From Janthinobacterium sp. UMAB-56 (lineage in GTDB: Bacteria > Pseudomonadota > Gammaproteobacteria > Burkholderiales > Burkholderiaceae_D): DNA of 37,851 bases. Below the pieces are notes generated by a model that searched no databases, was not told the DNA's origin, and worked only from the letters and a program-made list of their open reading frames with translations. The position numbers and the translations under genes were made by a program. Below, piece by piece: positions 16,512-23,863 of the stretch; position 1 is the stretch's first letter; the number at the start of each line of letters is the position of its first letter. The DNA lies in the NCBI RefSeq assembly GCF_900095265.1, contig NZ_LT607652.1, positions 284,963 to 322,813 on the forward strand. The letters run 5' to 3'.

Positions 16512-16521
16512 CCGCCGGCGC
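16497..16521 (+). terminator. Hairpin spanning the motD stop
   Basis: GCGCCGGC (16497-16504) pairs perfectly with GCCGGCGC (16514-16521) around the motD stop codon. A T-rich run (TTCTTTCCTTTTTTTT) only comes 18 or more bases later, so it may be an mRNA-stabilising hairpin and not a true terminator. Confidence 0.35.
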
Positions 16522-16561
16522 TTGGTACAATCGCAGCCTTCTTTCCTTTTTTTTCTCCATC

Positions 16562-16924
16562 ATGAAAAGCAGCTCCCTGGGCGGTCTCGTCTATTCCACC
16601 GAAACGGGGCGCATGTGTCCCGCCTGCCGTCAGCCGCTGGCGCAATGCGCGTGCAAGGCGCAGGCGAAAGCGGCGCCCGTGGGCGACGGCGTGGTGCGCG
16701 TGTCGCGCCAGACCAAGGGTCGCGGCGGCAAAAGCGTCACCGTGGTCAAGGGCTTGCCGCTGGATGCCATGGCGCTGGCCCTGCTGGGCAAGCAGCTGCG
16801 CACGCAGTGCGGTTCGGGCGGCACCGTCAAGGATGGCGTCATCGAAGTGCAGGGCGACCATGTGGACACCATCCTGGCCGCACTGGCCAAGCTGGGCCAC
16901 CAGCCGAAAAAGGCCGGCGGCTAG
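16562..16924 (+). CDS. yciH: SUI1/eIF1-like translation factor, YciH family
   Basis: A 120-residue bacterial homologue of eukaryotic initiation factor 1. E. coli YciH is thought to inhibit aberrant initiation under stress. The N-terminus carries cysteines C19, C22, C29 and C31 (CPAC, then CAC) that may hold a zinc. The SUI1 fold spans about 45-115 with the core segment GRGGKSVTVVKGLPLD, then CGSGGTVKDGVIEVQGDH. Alternative upstream starts exist, but the ATG at 16562 gives the family N-terminus (SSLGGLVYSTETGRMCP). It lies between motD and an unknown periplasmic protein, has no known flagellar role, and is most likely a neighbour by chance. A hairpin follows at 16949. Confidence 0.88.
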   Translation: MKSSSLGGLVYSTETGRMCPACRQPLAQCACKAQAKAAPVGDGVVRVSRQTKGRGGKSVTVVKGLPLDAMALALLGKQLRTQCGSGGTVKDGVIEVQGDHVDTILAALAKLGHQPKKAGG

Positions 16925-16948
16925 CCGCAGCGCGTGCGGGACTGTGCC

Positions 16949-16973
16949 GCGCACCTGTGCTAAGGTGCGTTTG
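16949..16973 (+). terminator. Hairpin after the SUI1-like gene, possible terminator
   Basis: GCGCACCT (16949-16956) pairs with AGGTGCGT (16963-16970), with a G-T closing pair and a 6-base loop, followed by only TTG. It is a weak candidate for ending the YciH transcript. Confidence 0.4.
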
Positions 16974-16996
16974 CCATCCACACGCGCCACCTCATC

Positions 16997-17854
16997 ATGA
17001 ATAGCAAACTGACCGGCATCGCCATCGCCGCTGCCATCGCGGCAGTGCTGGCGCTCGTGTACGGGCCTTCAGCCGACGGCGGCGCGCCGGAATCTGTGGC
17101 TATCGCTGCCGCCAGCGCACCGGCACAACGCAGCCTGGAATCGTATATGCATATCGATGCCAGCCCGGTCGCCGATGCCGCGCCCTTGCCCCTCACCCTG
17201 GCGCAGCGGCTCGAACGCCTGGCCGCCAGCGGCAGGCCGGAAGACGCGTCTGCGGCCTACAACCTGCTCGACGACTGTATTTCTTTTGAGACAGAAGGCC
17301 GTCTGCCGGCACTGGAATTCGAACTGGGGCGCGAGATGACGGCAGACGAAAAGGCCGCCCAGCGGCAGCTGTGCGCGGGCCTGACGCAGCGTCAGCGCGA
17401 GGACCGCCTGGGCTATCTGGCCACCGCCGCGAAGGCGGGCGTGCCGGGCGCCGCCACCCTGTTCCTGTCGGAAGGGCCGTTCGGCGACCGCAGCGCGCTG
17501 CGCAACCGTCCCGACGATCCGCTGGTGCAGGCATGGAAGCGGCAAGCCATCGCCCAACTGACGGCGCAGGCGGACGAGGCGGAACTCACCAGCGTGACTA
17601 CCCTGATGATGGCGTATCTGCGCGATGGCGAGGTGGTGCTGAAGGATGCGCCGCAAGCGTATGGCTACCTGCTGGCCCTGCGCCTCGTCTATGACGAGAT
17701 CCTGGCGCCCGGCGTCACGAATCCATATCAGGATGAATACTGGCACTGGCTGCAAAACGAGCTGACGCCGGAGCAACAGGCCACCGCCCGCGCCAAGGCG
17801 CAAGCCATCGCGGCGAAGTATCGCCAGCATGCGGGGCGCGCCGCGCACGGTTGA
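16997..17854 (+). CDS. Hypothetical secreted or membrane-anchored protein
   Basis: I do not recognise this 285-residue protein. Residues 5-22 (LTGIAIAAAIAAVLALVY) form a signal peptide or membrane anchor, so the rest should be periplasmic. The body is helical and Ala/Glu/Gln-rich, with repeated QRLERLAASGRPEDA-like and QAIAQLTAQADEAEL-like helices that recall helical-repeat (Sel1/TPR-type) proteins, but no canonical repeat signature is clear. Two conserved-looking cysteines (in DDCISFE and RQLCAGL) could form a disulfide. It is the last plus-strand gene before the convergent flgN, and the ribosome-binding site is not obvious. A flagellar role is possible from position alone but not supported by sequence. 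Confidence 0.7.
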   Translation: MNSKLTGIAIAAAIAAVLALVYGPSADGGAPESVAIAAASAPAQRSLESYMHIDASPVADAAPLPLTLAQRLERLAASGRPEDASAAYNLLDDCISFETEGRLPALEFELGREMTADEKAAQRQLCAGLTQRQREDRLGYLATAAKAGVPGAATLFLSEGPFGDRSALRNRPDDPLVQAWKRQAIAQLTAQADEAELTSVTTLMMAYLRDGEVVLKDAPQAYGYLLALRLVYDEILAPGVTNPYQDEYWHWLQNELTPEQQATARAKAQAIAAKYRQHAGRAAHG

Positions 17855-17857
17855 GGT

Positions 17858-17879
17858 GGCAAGGCCGCTGCGCCTTGCC
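17858..17879. terminator. Hairpin between convergent genes
   Basis: GGCAAGG (17858-17864) pairs perfectly with CCTTGCC (17873-17879) around an 8-base loop, between the 3' ends of the unknown plus-strand gene and flgN. No T-run follows on either strand, so a role as a terminator is uncertain. Confidence 0.35.
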
Positions 17880-17917
17880 GGGGGATCGCTGTTGAATAAG
17901 GGAGATAAGAAGGGCAA

Positions 17918-18385
17918 TCAGCCGATCACCACGCGCCGGCTGGCCGTGTTCGTCGTCGCTTGGCCGCTGGGGCCGTAGAAATTGCCGCTCTGGGCCGGGG
18001 GGCGCATGGCGTTCAGGGCGCCTTGCGTGTGCAGCATGTGTTTGTTGACGAGCAGGCTGTTCAGGCGGTTTTGTTCCTTGGCTTCGCGCGTCGTTTCGAG
18101 CAGGGCTTTCCACAGGGGGGCCGCCTCCGCTTCGTTGGCGCCGACCAGCCAGTCTTCCATGCCCGCTTCGGCGGCCGTGAAACCGGCTGCCGCCAGCGCC
18201 TGGTGGCGTTGCGCCGCCAACTGGCTCAATTGTCCGACCAGCGCCGTCTTGCGCGCCGTGAGCTCCGTGATTGCATCGATGTCAGCCGCAACCAGATGCC
18301 GCTGTTCTTCTTTCATCAATGCCAGCAATGTGGTCATGAGCTGTTGCTCGTCGCGCAGGCTGGAAAACGGAGTCACTGATTGCAT
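17918..18385 (-). CDS. flgN: Flagellar chaperone FlgN
   Basis: FlgN is the export chaperone that escorts the hook-associated proteins FlgK and FlgL to the FlhA gate. This 155-residue protein is almost entirely helical (LRDEQQLMTTLLALMKEEQRHLVAADIDAI, shown here only as far as it identifies the N-terminal helix pair). The FlgN-type segment ELTARKTALVGQLSQLA follows, and a later NRLNSLLVNKHMLHTQGALN helix precedes a flexible tail. Its clients flgK and flgL lie about 9 kb away and, like flgN, appear to be under sigma-28 control. It follows flgM after 8 bases and shares the promoter at 18752-18778. Confidence 0.9.
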   Translation of the reverse strand: MQSVTPFSSLRDEQQLMTTLLALMKEEQRHLVAADIDAITELTARKTALVGQLSQLAAQRHQALAAAGFTAAEAGMEDWLVGANEAEAAPLWKALLETTREAKEQNRLNSLLVNKHMLHTQGALNAMRPPAQSGNFYGPSGQATTNTASRRVVIG

Positions 18386-18393
18386 GGGGAAAC

Positions 18394-18702
18394 CTATCTA
18401 TTTCGTGAGTGCAGCAAGTCCTTGACTGTGTCAAGGAGACCGTCCGCCACTTTTTCAGAGTTGACCTGGAACTGGCCGTCGGCGATCGCCAGCTTGATGC
18501 GTTCGACTTTTTTCGTGTCGAACACGGCGCCGCTGCCGGCAGTTGCACTGGCCGCTAATGCCTGTCCTTGCGGCGACAGGCGTACATTGTCCGACGTCGT
18601 CGGTGTTGCCTGGGCTTTCTCGGCATTCCGGGCGCCGGAGGTACTCGCGGGCGCCACCGGCAGGCCGGGATTGCTTTTAATGGTGTTGTCGGTAATTTTC
18701 AC
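18394..18702 (-). CDS. flgM: Anti-sigma-28 factor FlgM
   Basis: FlgM binds and inhibits FliA until the hook is complete, then is exported through the flagellum. The 102-residue protein has a disordered Ser/Thr/Pro-rich N-terminus starting MKITDNTIK. The conserved sigma-binding C-terminal half includes VRLSPQGQAL and FDTKKVERIKLAIADGQF, ending in the amphipathic helix VADGLLDTVKDLL. Length matches the family (about 97-105). The gene is preceded by a perfect sigma-28 promoter, which gives the known negative feedback of FliA on itself through FlgM. It is followed closely by flgN. Confidence 0.94.
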   Translation of the reverse strand: MKITDNTIKSNPGLPVAPASTSGARNAEKAQATPTTSDNVRLSPQGQALAASATAGSGAVFDTKKVERIKLAIADGQFQVNSEKVADGLLDTVKDLLHSRNR

Positions 18703-18751
18703 AGCGTGATCCTCGTCTGGTCGAAGTCAAAAAACTCCGGGATATGTGTCA

Positions 18752-18778
18752 TTATCGGCACCTTCTCCCGAAACTTTA
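18752..18778 (-). promoter_or_regulatory. Perfect sigma-28 (FliA) promoter for flgMN
   Basis: On the minus strand TAAAGTTT (complement of 18771-18778), an 11-base spacer and GCCGATAA (complement of 18752-18759) match the FliA consensus at every position. Transcription would start about 40 bases before the flgM ATG. Confidence 0.92.
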
Positions 18779-18813
18779 GTGCGCCAGACCACAATATCAC
18801 TGTCCATCCGTGT

Positions 18814-19509
18814 TTAGAACGCGACCTCTACCATGCCGCCAGCCCGCGCCACGCCGCTGATCTGCTGGCCGCTCTGCGTGCGTACCTGCACTGTCTGACC
18901 ATCGCCGGCGCTGCCGATGGCGCGCCCTTCTGATGCCACCTGGAAACCGTTGCCACTGGAAACGACGCGCACCAGCTGGCCCTGCATCACCACCGGCTTG
19001 CGGCGCAGGGTGTCGAGGCGCATCGGCGTGCCTGGTGGCAAGGACATATTCGTGCTGGCGCCTACCACCTGGGCCACGTCGGTGGCGATGCCTGCCGGCA
19101 ATGCGGCCAGGTCGCCCTGCATCGTCACCAGCTGGCTGGCGTCGATGGCTTGCCCTTGCGCCAGCGGCACGGCACTGGCCACGTAGTCGCCCACGACGGC
19201 CACGTTCGCTTGCAAATAAATAGTCCAGTTGCTGGGCGCCGTGCAGCGCACGCCCACGGTGGTCTTGCCCCAGGCGCGCGCGCCTGGCGCCATGAACGCT
19301 TGCGGCGCGGGGCAGGCCGCCAGGTTCAGGCGCGGATCGACGGCGCCGACGGTGACCGTCACCTTGCCTGGCAAGCCGTTGCTTTGCACTTGCAGGAATT
19401 GTTCCACGCTGTTGCGCAGCGCTTCCGGCGTTTGCCGGCCGGCGTTTTGCGCCTGTGCCAGCAGTGGCAGGGTGGCAACAGCGAAGAAGAAAGCGAGCGG
19501 TGTTTTCAT
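18814..19509 (-). CDS. flgA: P-ring assembly chaperone FlgA
   Basis: FlgA is a periplasmic chaperone needed to build the FlgI P-ring around the rod. From the ATG at 19509 the protein has 231 residues, with a signal peptide of about 20 residues (MKTPLAFFFAVATLPLLAQA). A central domain with a cysteine pair (LAACPAPQAF and GVRCTAPSNW) follows, then the C-terminal SAF domain (VPLAQGQAIDASQLV, PGTPMRLDTLRRKPVVMQGQ). A GAGG site lies about 10 bases upstream. The frame is open to 19536, but that longer start places nine extra residues before the signal peptide. It is transcribed divergently from flgB, as in many proteobacteria. Its client flgI lies in the opposite operon. Confidence 0.93.
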   Translation of the reverse strand: MKTPLAFFFAVATLPLLAQAQNAGRQTPEALRNSVEQFLQVQSNGLPGKVTVTVGAVDPRLNLAACPAPQAFMAPGARAWGKTTVGVRCTAPSNWTIYLQANVAVVGDYVASAVPLAQGQAIDASQLVTMQGDLAALPAGIATDVAQVVGASTNMSLPPGTPMRLDTLRRKPVVMQGQLVRVVSSGNGFQVASEGRAIGSAGDGQTVQVRTQSGQQISGVARAGGMVEVAF

Positions 19510-19700
19510 GGTGATAGGCCTCTGGAATACTGCCATGATAGTGCGCGCCGCCCCGTTCGAAGCGCCGATTAAGGGGTAAAAGTATGGTCTGATCCGGCGA
19601 TGGCCTTGCCGGTGGGCGCCGTACTATGTTTCCTGTCATCACTATACCGCCATCCTTCCGCCATCTCGGGCGCCAGTGGCAGATCTTTCCGGAGCCTGAC

Positions 19701-20147
19701 ATGATAGGGAAACTCGACGATTACATGCGCTTCAACGAGACGGCACTAAGCTTGCGCTCGACGCGCCAGGAATTGCTCGCCTCGAATATCGCCAATGCCG
19801 ACACGCCCAACTACAAGGCGCGCGATGTCGACTTCGCCAGCGCGCTGAAGGGTGCGCTGGCGAAGTCGGGCGGCAGTATGCCCGCCCTGACCGGCACGGC
19901 GGCGCAGCATATGCCGGGCAAGGGCGTGGCTGCCGCTGCTGGTGCAGGCGGCAAGGTCGAGACCCTGGCCGACGGCACGCCGCTGCTGTATCGCGCGCCG
20001 GCCCAGGGCGCCGTCGATGGCAATACGGTGGACATGGATCTCGAGCGCAACGCCTTTGCCGACAATTCAATACGCTACGAGGCCAGCATCACCCTGCTCA
20101 ATGCGCAGATCAAGGGCATGCTGACGGCCATCCAGGGAGGACAATAA
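19701..20147 (+). CDS. flgB: Flagellar proximal rod protein FlgB
   Basis: FlgB is the first rod subunit on the MS-ring side. The 148-residue protein starts [16 protein letters not shown] and carries the rod/hook family N-terminal motif [16 protein letters not shown]. It ends in the C-terminal helix ([22 protein letters not shown]) that pairs with the N-terminal helix for polymerisation. The chosen ATG has GGAG 6 bases upstream. The open frame extends to 19626 but the extra residues do not resemble FlgB. The gene leads the flgBCDEFGHIJ run and shares an intergenic region of about 190 bases with divergent flgA. No clear sigma-28 or sigma-54 promoter was seen there, so the controlling element is undetermined. 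Confidence 0.94.
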   Translation: MIGKLDDYMRFNETALSLRSTRQELLASNIANADTPNYKARDVDFASALKGALAKSGGSMPALTGTAAQHMPGKGVAAAAGAGGKVETLADGTPLLYRAPAQGAVDGNTVDMDLERNAFADNSIRYEASITLLNAQIKGMLTAIQGGQ

Positions 20148-20149
20148 TC

Positions 20150-20551
20150 ATGTCGCTATTTAATATCTTCAATGTCTCCGGTTCGGCCATGAGCGCCCAG
20201 GCGCAGCGCCTGAACACGGTGGCCAGCAACCTGGCCAATGCCGACAGTGCCACCAGTGCCACGGGCGAAGCCTATCGCGCCAAGCAGGTGGTGTTCGAAG
20301 CCGTGCCCATGGCCAACGGCGCCACGGCCGTCAAGGTGCAGAAGGTGATCGAAGACCCGTCGCCGATGAAGCTGGTCTACGACCCGAAGAACCCGCTGGC
20401 CGACGAGAAGGGCTACGTCACCATGCCCAACGTGAATACGGTCGACGAGATGGTCAATATGCTGTCGGCCTCGCGTTCGTACCAGACCAACGTGGAAACC
20501 ATGAACGCGGCCAAGTCGCTGCTCCTGAAAACCCTCACCCTCGGCCAGTAA
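20150..20551 (+). CDS. flgC: Flagellar proximal rod protein FlgC
   Basis: FlgC is a proximal rod subunit exported through the type III apparatus. The 133-residue protein shows the family N-terminal signature [15 protein letters not shown] and the C-terminal [20 protein letters not shown] helix. Length is the standard for FlgC (about 134). AGGGAGG inside the end of flgB serves as ribosome-binding site, and only two bases separate the flgB stop from this ATG, so the pair is coupled. Confidence 0.95.
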   Translation: MSLFNIFNVSGSAMSAQAQRLNTVASNLANADSATSATGEAYRAKQVVFEAVPMANGATAVKVQKVIEDPSPMKLVYDPKNPLADEKGYVTMPNVNTVDEMVNMLSASRSYQTNVETMNAAKSLLLKTLTLGQ

Positions 20552-20566
20552 GGCTGACTGATCATT

Positions 20567-21262
20567 ATGGCAACCATCGATACCAGCAACACCGTCACCA
20601 CCGACCTGATGGCGACGATGAATCCGAAGAAGACGACGGCCGCCGCAGGCAGTGTCGAAGCGGAAACGAACAAATTCCTTACCCTGCTGGTCACCCAGTT
20701 GAAAAACCAGGACCCGATGAACCCGCTGGACAATGCACAGCTGACCAGTCAGCTGGCGCAGCTGTCCACGGTGACGGGCGTCAACAAGCTCAATACCACG
20801 GTGGAAAGCTTGAAAGCCAGCTACCAGCAAGCCGAATCCATGCAGGCGGCCAATATCATCGGCCACGGCGTGTTGACGGCGGGCAAGGATATCAACCTGA
20901 GCAAGAGCGCCGCCCTGCTGGGCGTGGACCTGGCCACGGCAGCCGACAAGGTCAAGGTCATCATCTACAAGGATGGCAAGGAAGTCCATTCCATCGACCT
21001 GGGCGCACAGGAAGCGGGCACCTTGCCACTGGGCTGGAATGGTTCTACCGCCGATCTCGACAAGGATGGCAAGAACATCGTCCTGGCCGACGGCGCTTAT
21101 ACCTTCGCGGTGGAAGCCACGCGCGGTGGCACCAAGCTCAAGGATGCAACGGCGCTGATGTTCGGTTCGGTCGCCAGTGTGTCGACGGGCGCGAATGGCG
21201 TGAAATTGAATGTTCCGGGCGTGGGCAGCATCACCATGGCCGACGTGAAACAGATACTGTAA
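20567..21262 (+). CDS. flgD: Hook capping/assembly protein FlgD
   Basis: FlgD forms the scaffold cap that adds hook subunits and is absent from the finished structure. The 231-residue protein has an N-terminal export and cap segment (NKFLTLLVTQLKNQDPMNPL, then QLAQLSTVTGVNKLN). A C-terminal FlgD Ig-like/Tudor part at about 95-225 (TLPLGWNGSTADLDKDG, ADGAYTFAVEATRGG) follows. The N-terminus begins with a short Thr-rich region. It starts 15 bases after flgC with a weak ribosome-binding site. Confidence 0.94.
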   Translation: MATIDTSNTVTTDLMATMNPKKTTAAAGSVEAETNKFLTLLVTQLKNQDPMNPLDNAQLTSQLAQLSTVTGVNKLNTTVESLKASYQQAESMQAANIIGHGVLTAGKDINLSKSAALLGVDLATAADKVKVIIYKDGKEVHSIDLGAQEAGTLPLGWNGSTADLDKDGKNIVLADGAYTFAVEATRGGTKLKDATALMFGSVASVSTGANGVKLNVPGVGSITMADVKQIL

Positions 21263-21316
21263 GCCGCTTCCCCTTAGCGTGACCCTCTACCCCCAAATAT
21301 CTACCAGGAGAACACA

Positions 21317-22864
21317 ATGTCTTTCCAACAAGGCCTGAGCGGCTTGAATGGCGCCGCCAAATCGCTGGACGTCATCGGCAACAACATCGCCAACTCGTCG
21401 ACCGTGGGTTTCAAGCAGTCGCAGGCCCAGTTCGCCGACATTTATGCCAACTCACTGTATGGTGTAGGTGGCAACCAGGCGGGGATCGGCGTATCGGTTT
21501 CGCAAATCGCCCAGCAATTTAACCAGGGCAACCTGGAAACTTCGTCGAACCCGCTCGACATCGCCATCAATGGCGGCGGCTTCTTCCGTACCAGCGTCAA
21601 CGGCGCCATCCAGTACTCGCGCAATGGCCAGTTTCAGGTCGACAAGAGCGGCTTCATCGTCAACGCCCAACTGGCGCAGCTGACCGGCTATCCGGCCGAC
21701 GTCAACGGCAAGATCGTTGCCGGCGCCATCGTGCCACTGCAGATCGACCAGTCGGACATGAAGCCGGAGGCAACCACCAAGATCGATACGCAAGTCAATC
21801 TGAATTCGAATACGGCCATGCCGACCACGGTGCCGTTCAATTCAACTGACGATACCTCGTACCACAAGCAGTTTCCCGTCGAAGTCTTCGATTCGCTGGG
21901 CAATTCCCACAATATGTCGAATTTCTACGTCAAGACGGGCACCAACACCTGGGATGTCTACTCGGCCATTGACGGCACGGAAGTGACCAGCATGAAGGCC
22001 GCAGCCGCCCTGCAGACGGACCCTGCTTCGCTGGCCGCGCGCGCCGCTTACCAGGCTGCCGCCACAGCCGTGCCGCTGGTGCCGGCCAATGTGACGACCG
22101 CCGCCGTTGCCTACGGCAATGCGGCCGGTGCCGCCGTCTCGGCTGCCGCCGCTGCTGCGGGCGCCACGCCGGCGCAATTGGCCGCCATCGCCGCCACCTA
22201 CGGCAGTGCTGTGCCGAATGGCGTCAATTCGAGCCGCACGCCCGACCAGATCGATGCGGCCATCCGTGCCGTGACGGTGGTCCCAGCCGTCAAGACCGGT
22301 TCGCTGGTCTTCAACACGGTGGGTAGCCTGGACAAGGCCGCCATGCTGGCCCTGGTGCCGCCGCAATCCTTGCCCGTCACCGTCAACCTGCCGATCTTCC
22401 CCGCCACGGGCGCCAATGCGACCCTGTCGGTACAGGTCGATTTCACCAAGTCGACCCAACTGGGCACGACTACGGCGGAAAAGAAAACGGAAGCGGACGG
22501 CTACAAGGCGGGCCAGCTGAGCCAATTTATCGTCGGCAACGATGGCGTGATCCAGGGCCAGTACAACAATGGCAAGACGCGCAGCCTGGGCCAGGTGGTG
22601 TTGAGCAACTTTGTCAACCCGAACGGCCTTGAGCCTCTGGGTAACAATGCCTGGGTGGAAAGTTCGGCCTCGGGCAAGCCCGTCACGGGCGAGCCCAAGA
22701 CCGGCAACCTGGGCAACTTGCGTGCCTCGGCGGTGGAAGTATCGAACGTCGATCTGACGGCGGAACTGGTCAACATGATCACGGCCCAGCGCGCCTACCA
22801 GGCGAATGCGCAAACCATCAAGACGCAGGATTCGGTCTTGCAAACACTCGTCAACCTGCGCTAA
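21317..22864 (+). CDS. flgE: Flagellar hook protein FlgE with an Ala-rich insertion
   Basis: FlgE polymerises into the hook, the universal joint. The 515-residue protein has the N-terminal hook/rod motif (LDVIGNNIANSSTVGFKQS), the D1 domain, and the C-terminal motif ELVNMITAQRAYQANAQTI. It is about 100 residues longer than the roughly 400 usual for FlgE. The extra length lies at about residues 226-327, between VYSAIDGTEV and GSLVFNTVGSL. It is dominated by Ala (for example AGAAVSAAAAAAGATPAQL) with helix-forming character, in what should be the surface-exposed D2 region. AGGAG is 6 bases before ATG. A palindromic element follows the stop. Confidence 0.95.
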   Translation: MSFQQGLSGLNGAAKSLDVIGNNIANSSTVGFKQSQAQFADIYANSLYGVGGNQAGIGVSVSQIAQQFNQGNLETSSNPLDIAINGGGFFRTSVNGAIQYSRNGQFQVDKSGFIVNAQLAQLTGYPADVNGKIVAGAIVPLQIDQSDMKPEATTKIDTQVNLNSNTAMPTTVPFNSTDDTSYHKQFPVEVFDSLGNSHNMSNFYVKTGTNTWDVYSAIDGTEVTSMKAAAALQTDPASLAARAAYQAAATAVPLVPANVTTAAVAYGNAAGAAVSAAAAAAGATPAQLAAIAATYGSAVPNGVNSSRTPDQIDAAIRAVTVVPAVKTGSLVFNTVGSLDKAAMLALVPPQSLPVTVNLPIFPATGANATLSVQVDFTKSTQLGTTTAEKKTEADGYKAGQLSQFIVGNDGVIQGQYNNGKTRSLGQVVLSNFVNPNGLEPLGNNAWVESSASGKPVTGEPKTGNLGNLRASAVEVSNVDLTAELVNMITAQRAYQANAQTIKTQDSVLQTLVNLR

Positions 22865-22869
22865 CGTGG

Positions 22870-22988
22870 GGGCGCCTCGTTAAGCTACTGCGCGTCTCAC
22901 TACCGGGCCGGCGTTGCTCGCTGTACCTCCGTACAGCTGCGCTACTCAAGCCGGTATTGAATCGCTCGCTACGCTTTCCGAGGCACCC
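22870..22988. repeat. 119-bp symmetric palindromic element between flgE and flgF
   Basis: The intergenic sequence folds back on itself almost from end to end. The outer ends are GGGCGCC and GGCACCC with GCCTCG/CGAGGC. The middle parts share AAGC, GCG, TCA and TACCGG, and the inner arms are CTGTAC (22921-22926) and GTACAG (22931-22936) around a CTCC loop. The symmetry centre from the inner arms (22928.5) coincides with the centre of the outer ends (22929). Arms are 57 and 58 bases and roughly two-thirds complementary by eye. It codes for nothing obvious and looks like a REP/MITE-type intergenic repeat. Only one copy is visible here. Confidence 0.7.
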
Positions 22989-23047
22989 GTGATGTTGCCG
23001 TATTTTTGCAGTAACCGCATCAGTTGCGATCTAGGCAGGAGAAACAC

Positions 23048-23791
23048 ATGGACCGTCTCATCTACACCGCCGGCTCGGGCGCCAAGCACATCCTGGACAA
23101 GCAGGCGACCACCGCGAATAACCTGGCGAACGCCACCAGCACGGGTTTCCGTGCCCAGCTCGACTCGTTCCGCGCCGTGCCCGTGGTGGCCGACGGCATG
23201 ATGCCGACGCGCGCCTTCGTCGTCGATTCGACGGTCGGTTCCGATTTCACGCAAGGTCCCATGCAGCATACGGGCCGCGCGCTCGACGTGGCCGTGGAAA
23301 ATGCGGGCTGGATCGCGGTGCAGTCGGCCGACGGTTCCGAAGCCTACACGCGCAACGGCGCCTTCAAGCTCAATGAAAACGGCATGCTGCAAACGCAGGG
23401 CGGGCTGATGGTGCAGGGCGATACGGGCCCCATGGCCATTCCGCCCGGCGTCACGGTGGCCATTGCCAGCGACGGCACGGTGGGCACGATTTCCACCGAC
23501 GTGCCGCCGGGGCCATCGACGGTGCTGGGACGCATCAAGCTGGTCAATCCGCCCGAGCAGCAACTGGTGCGCGGCGACGACGGCCTGTTCCGTCTGAAGG
23601 ACGGCACGGTGGCGCAGGCCGACCAGGCTGTGAAGCTGACCACGGGCGCGCTGGAAGGCAGCAATGTCAGCCCCGTCGATTCCATGGTCAGCATGATCGC
23701 CCTGGCGCGCCAGTTCGAAACGCAAATGAGCTTGTTGAAGAATGCCGAGAATAACGCGGCGAAAGCCACCCAGATCCTCGCTTTGAATTGA
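23048..23791 (+). CDS. flgF: Flagellar proximal rod protein FlgF
   Basis: FlgF is a rod subunit. The 247-residue protein starts MDRLIYTAGSG and has the family motif TTANNLANATSTGFRAQLDS near the N-terminus, the central VAVENAGWIAVQSADG FlgE/F/G-like core, and the C-terminal VDSMVSMIALARQFETQMSL helix. AGGAG lies 7 bases before the ATG at 23048. The frame is open to 23024 but that extension has no family match. Distance from flgE is 183 bases because of the palindromic element, so expression of the downstream rod genes depends on read-through of that structure or on a local promoter. Confidence 0.95.
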   Translation: MDRLIYTAGSGAKHILDKQATTANNLANATSTGFRAQLDSFRAVPVVADGMMPTRAFVVDSTVGSDFTQGPMQHTGRALDVAVENAGWIAVQSADGSEAYTRNGAFKLNENGMLQTQGGLMVQGDTGPMAIPPGVTVAIASDGTVGTISTDVPPGPSTVLGRIKLVNPPEQQLVRGDDGLFRLKDGTVAQADQAVKLTTGALEGSNVSPVDSMVSMIALARQFETQMSLLKNAENNAAKATQILALN

Positions 23792-23863
23792 TGGGGGCAC
23801 CCGCATAATGGTCACATAGAAATAGTCTACAGGGCTGACTAGCGCTGTTATTGGAGAAAAATC

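Noticed and set aside
19577..19603. TAAA-N15-GGCGATGG upstream of flgB as a sigma-28 promoter
   Set aside because: Spacing is right, but the -10 matches at only 5 of 8 positions and flgB is expected to be a middle gene.
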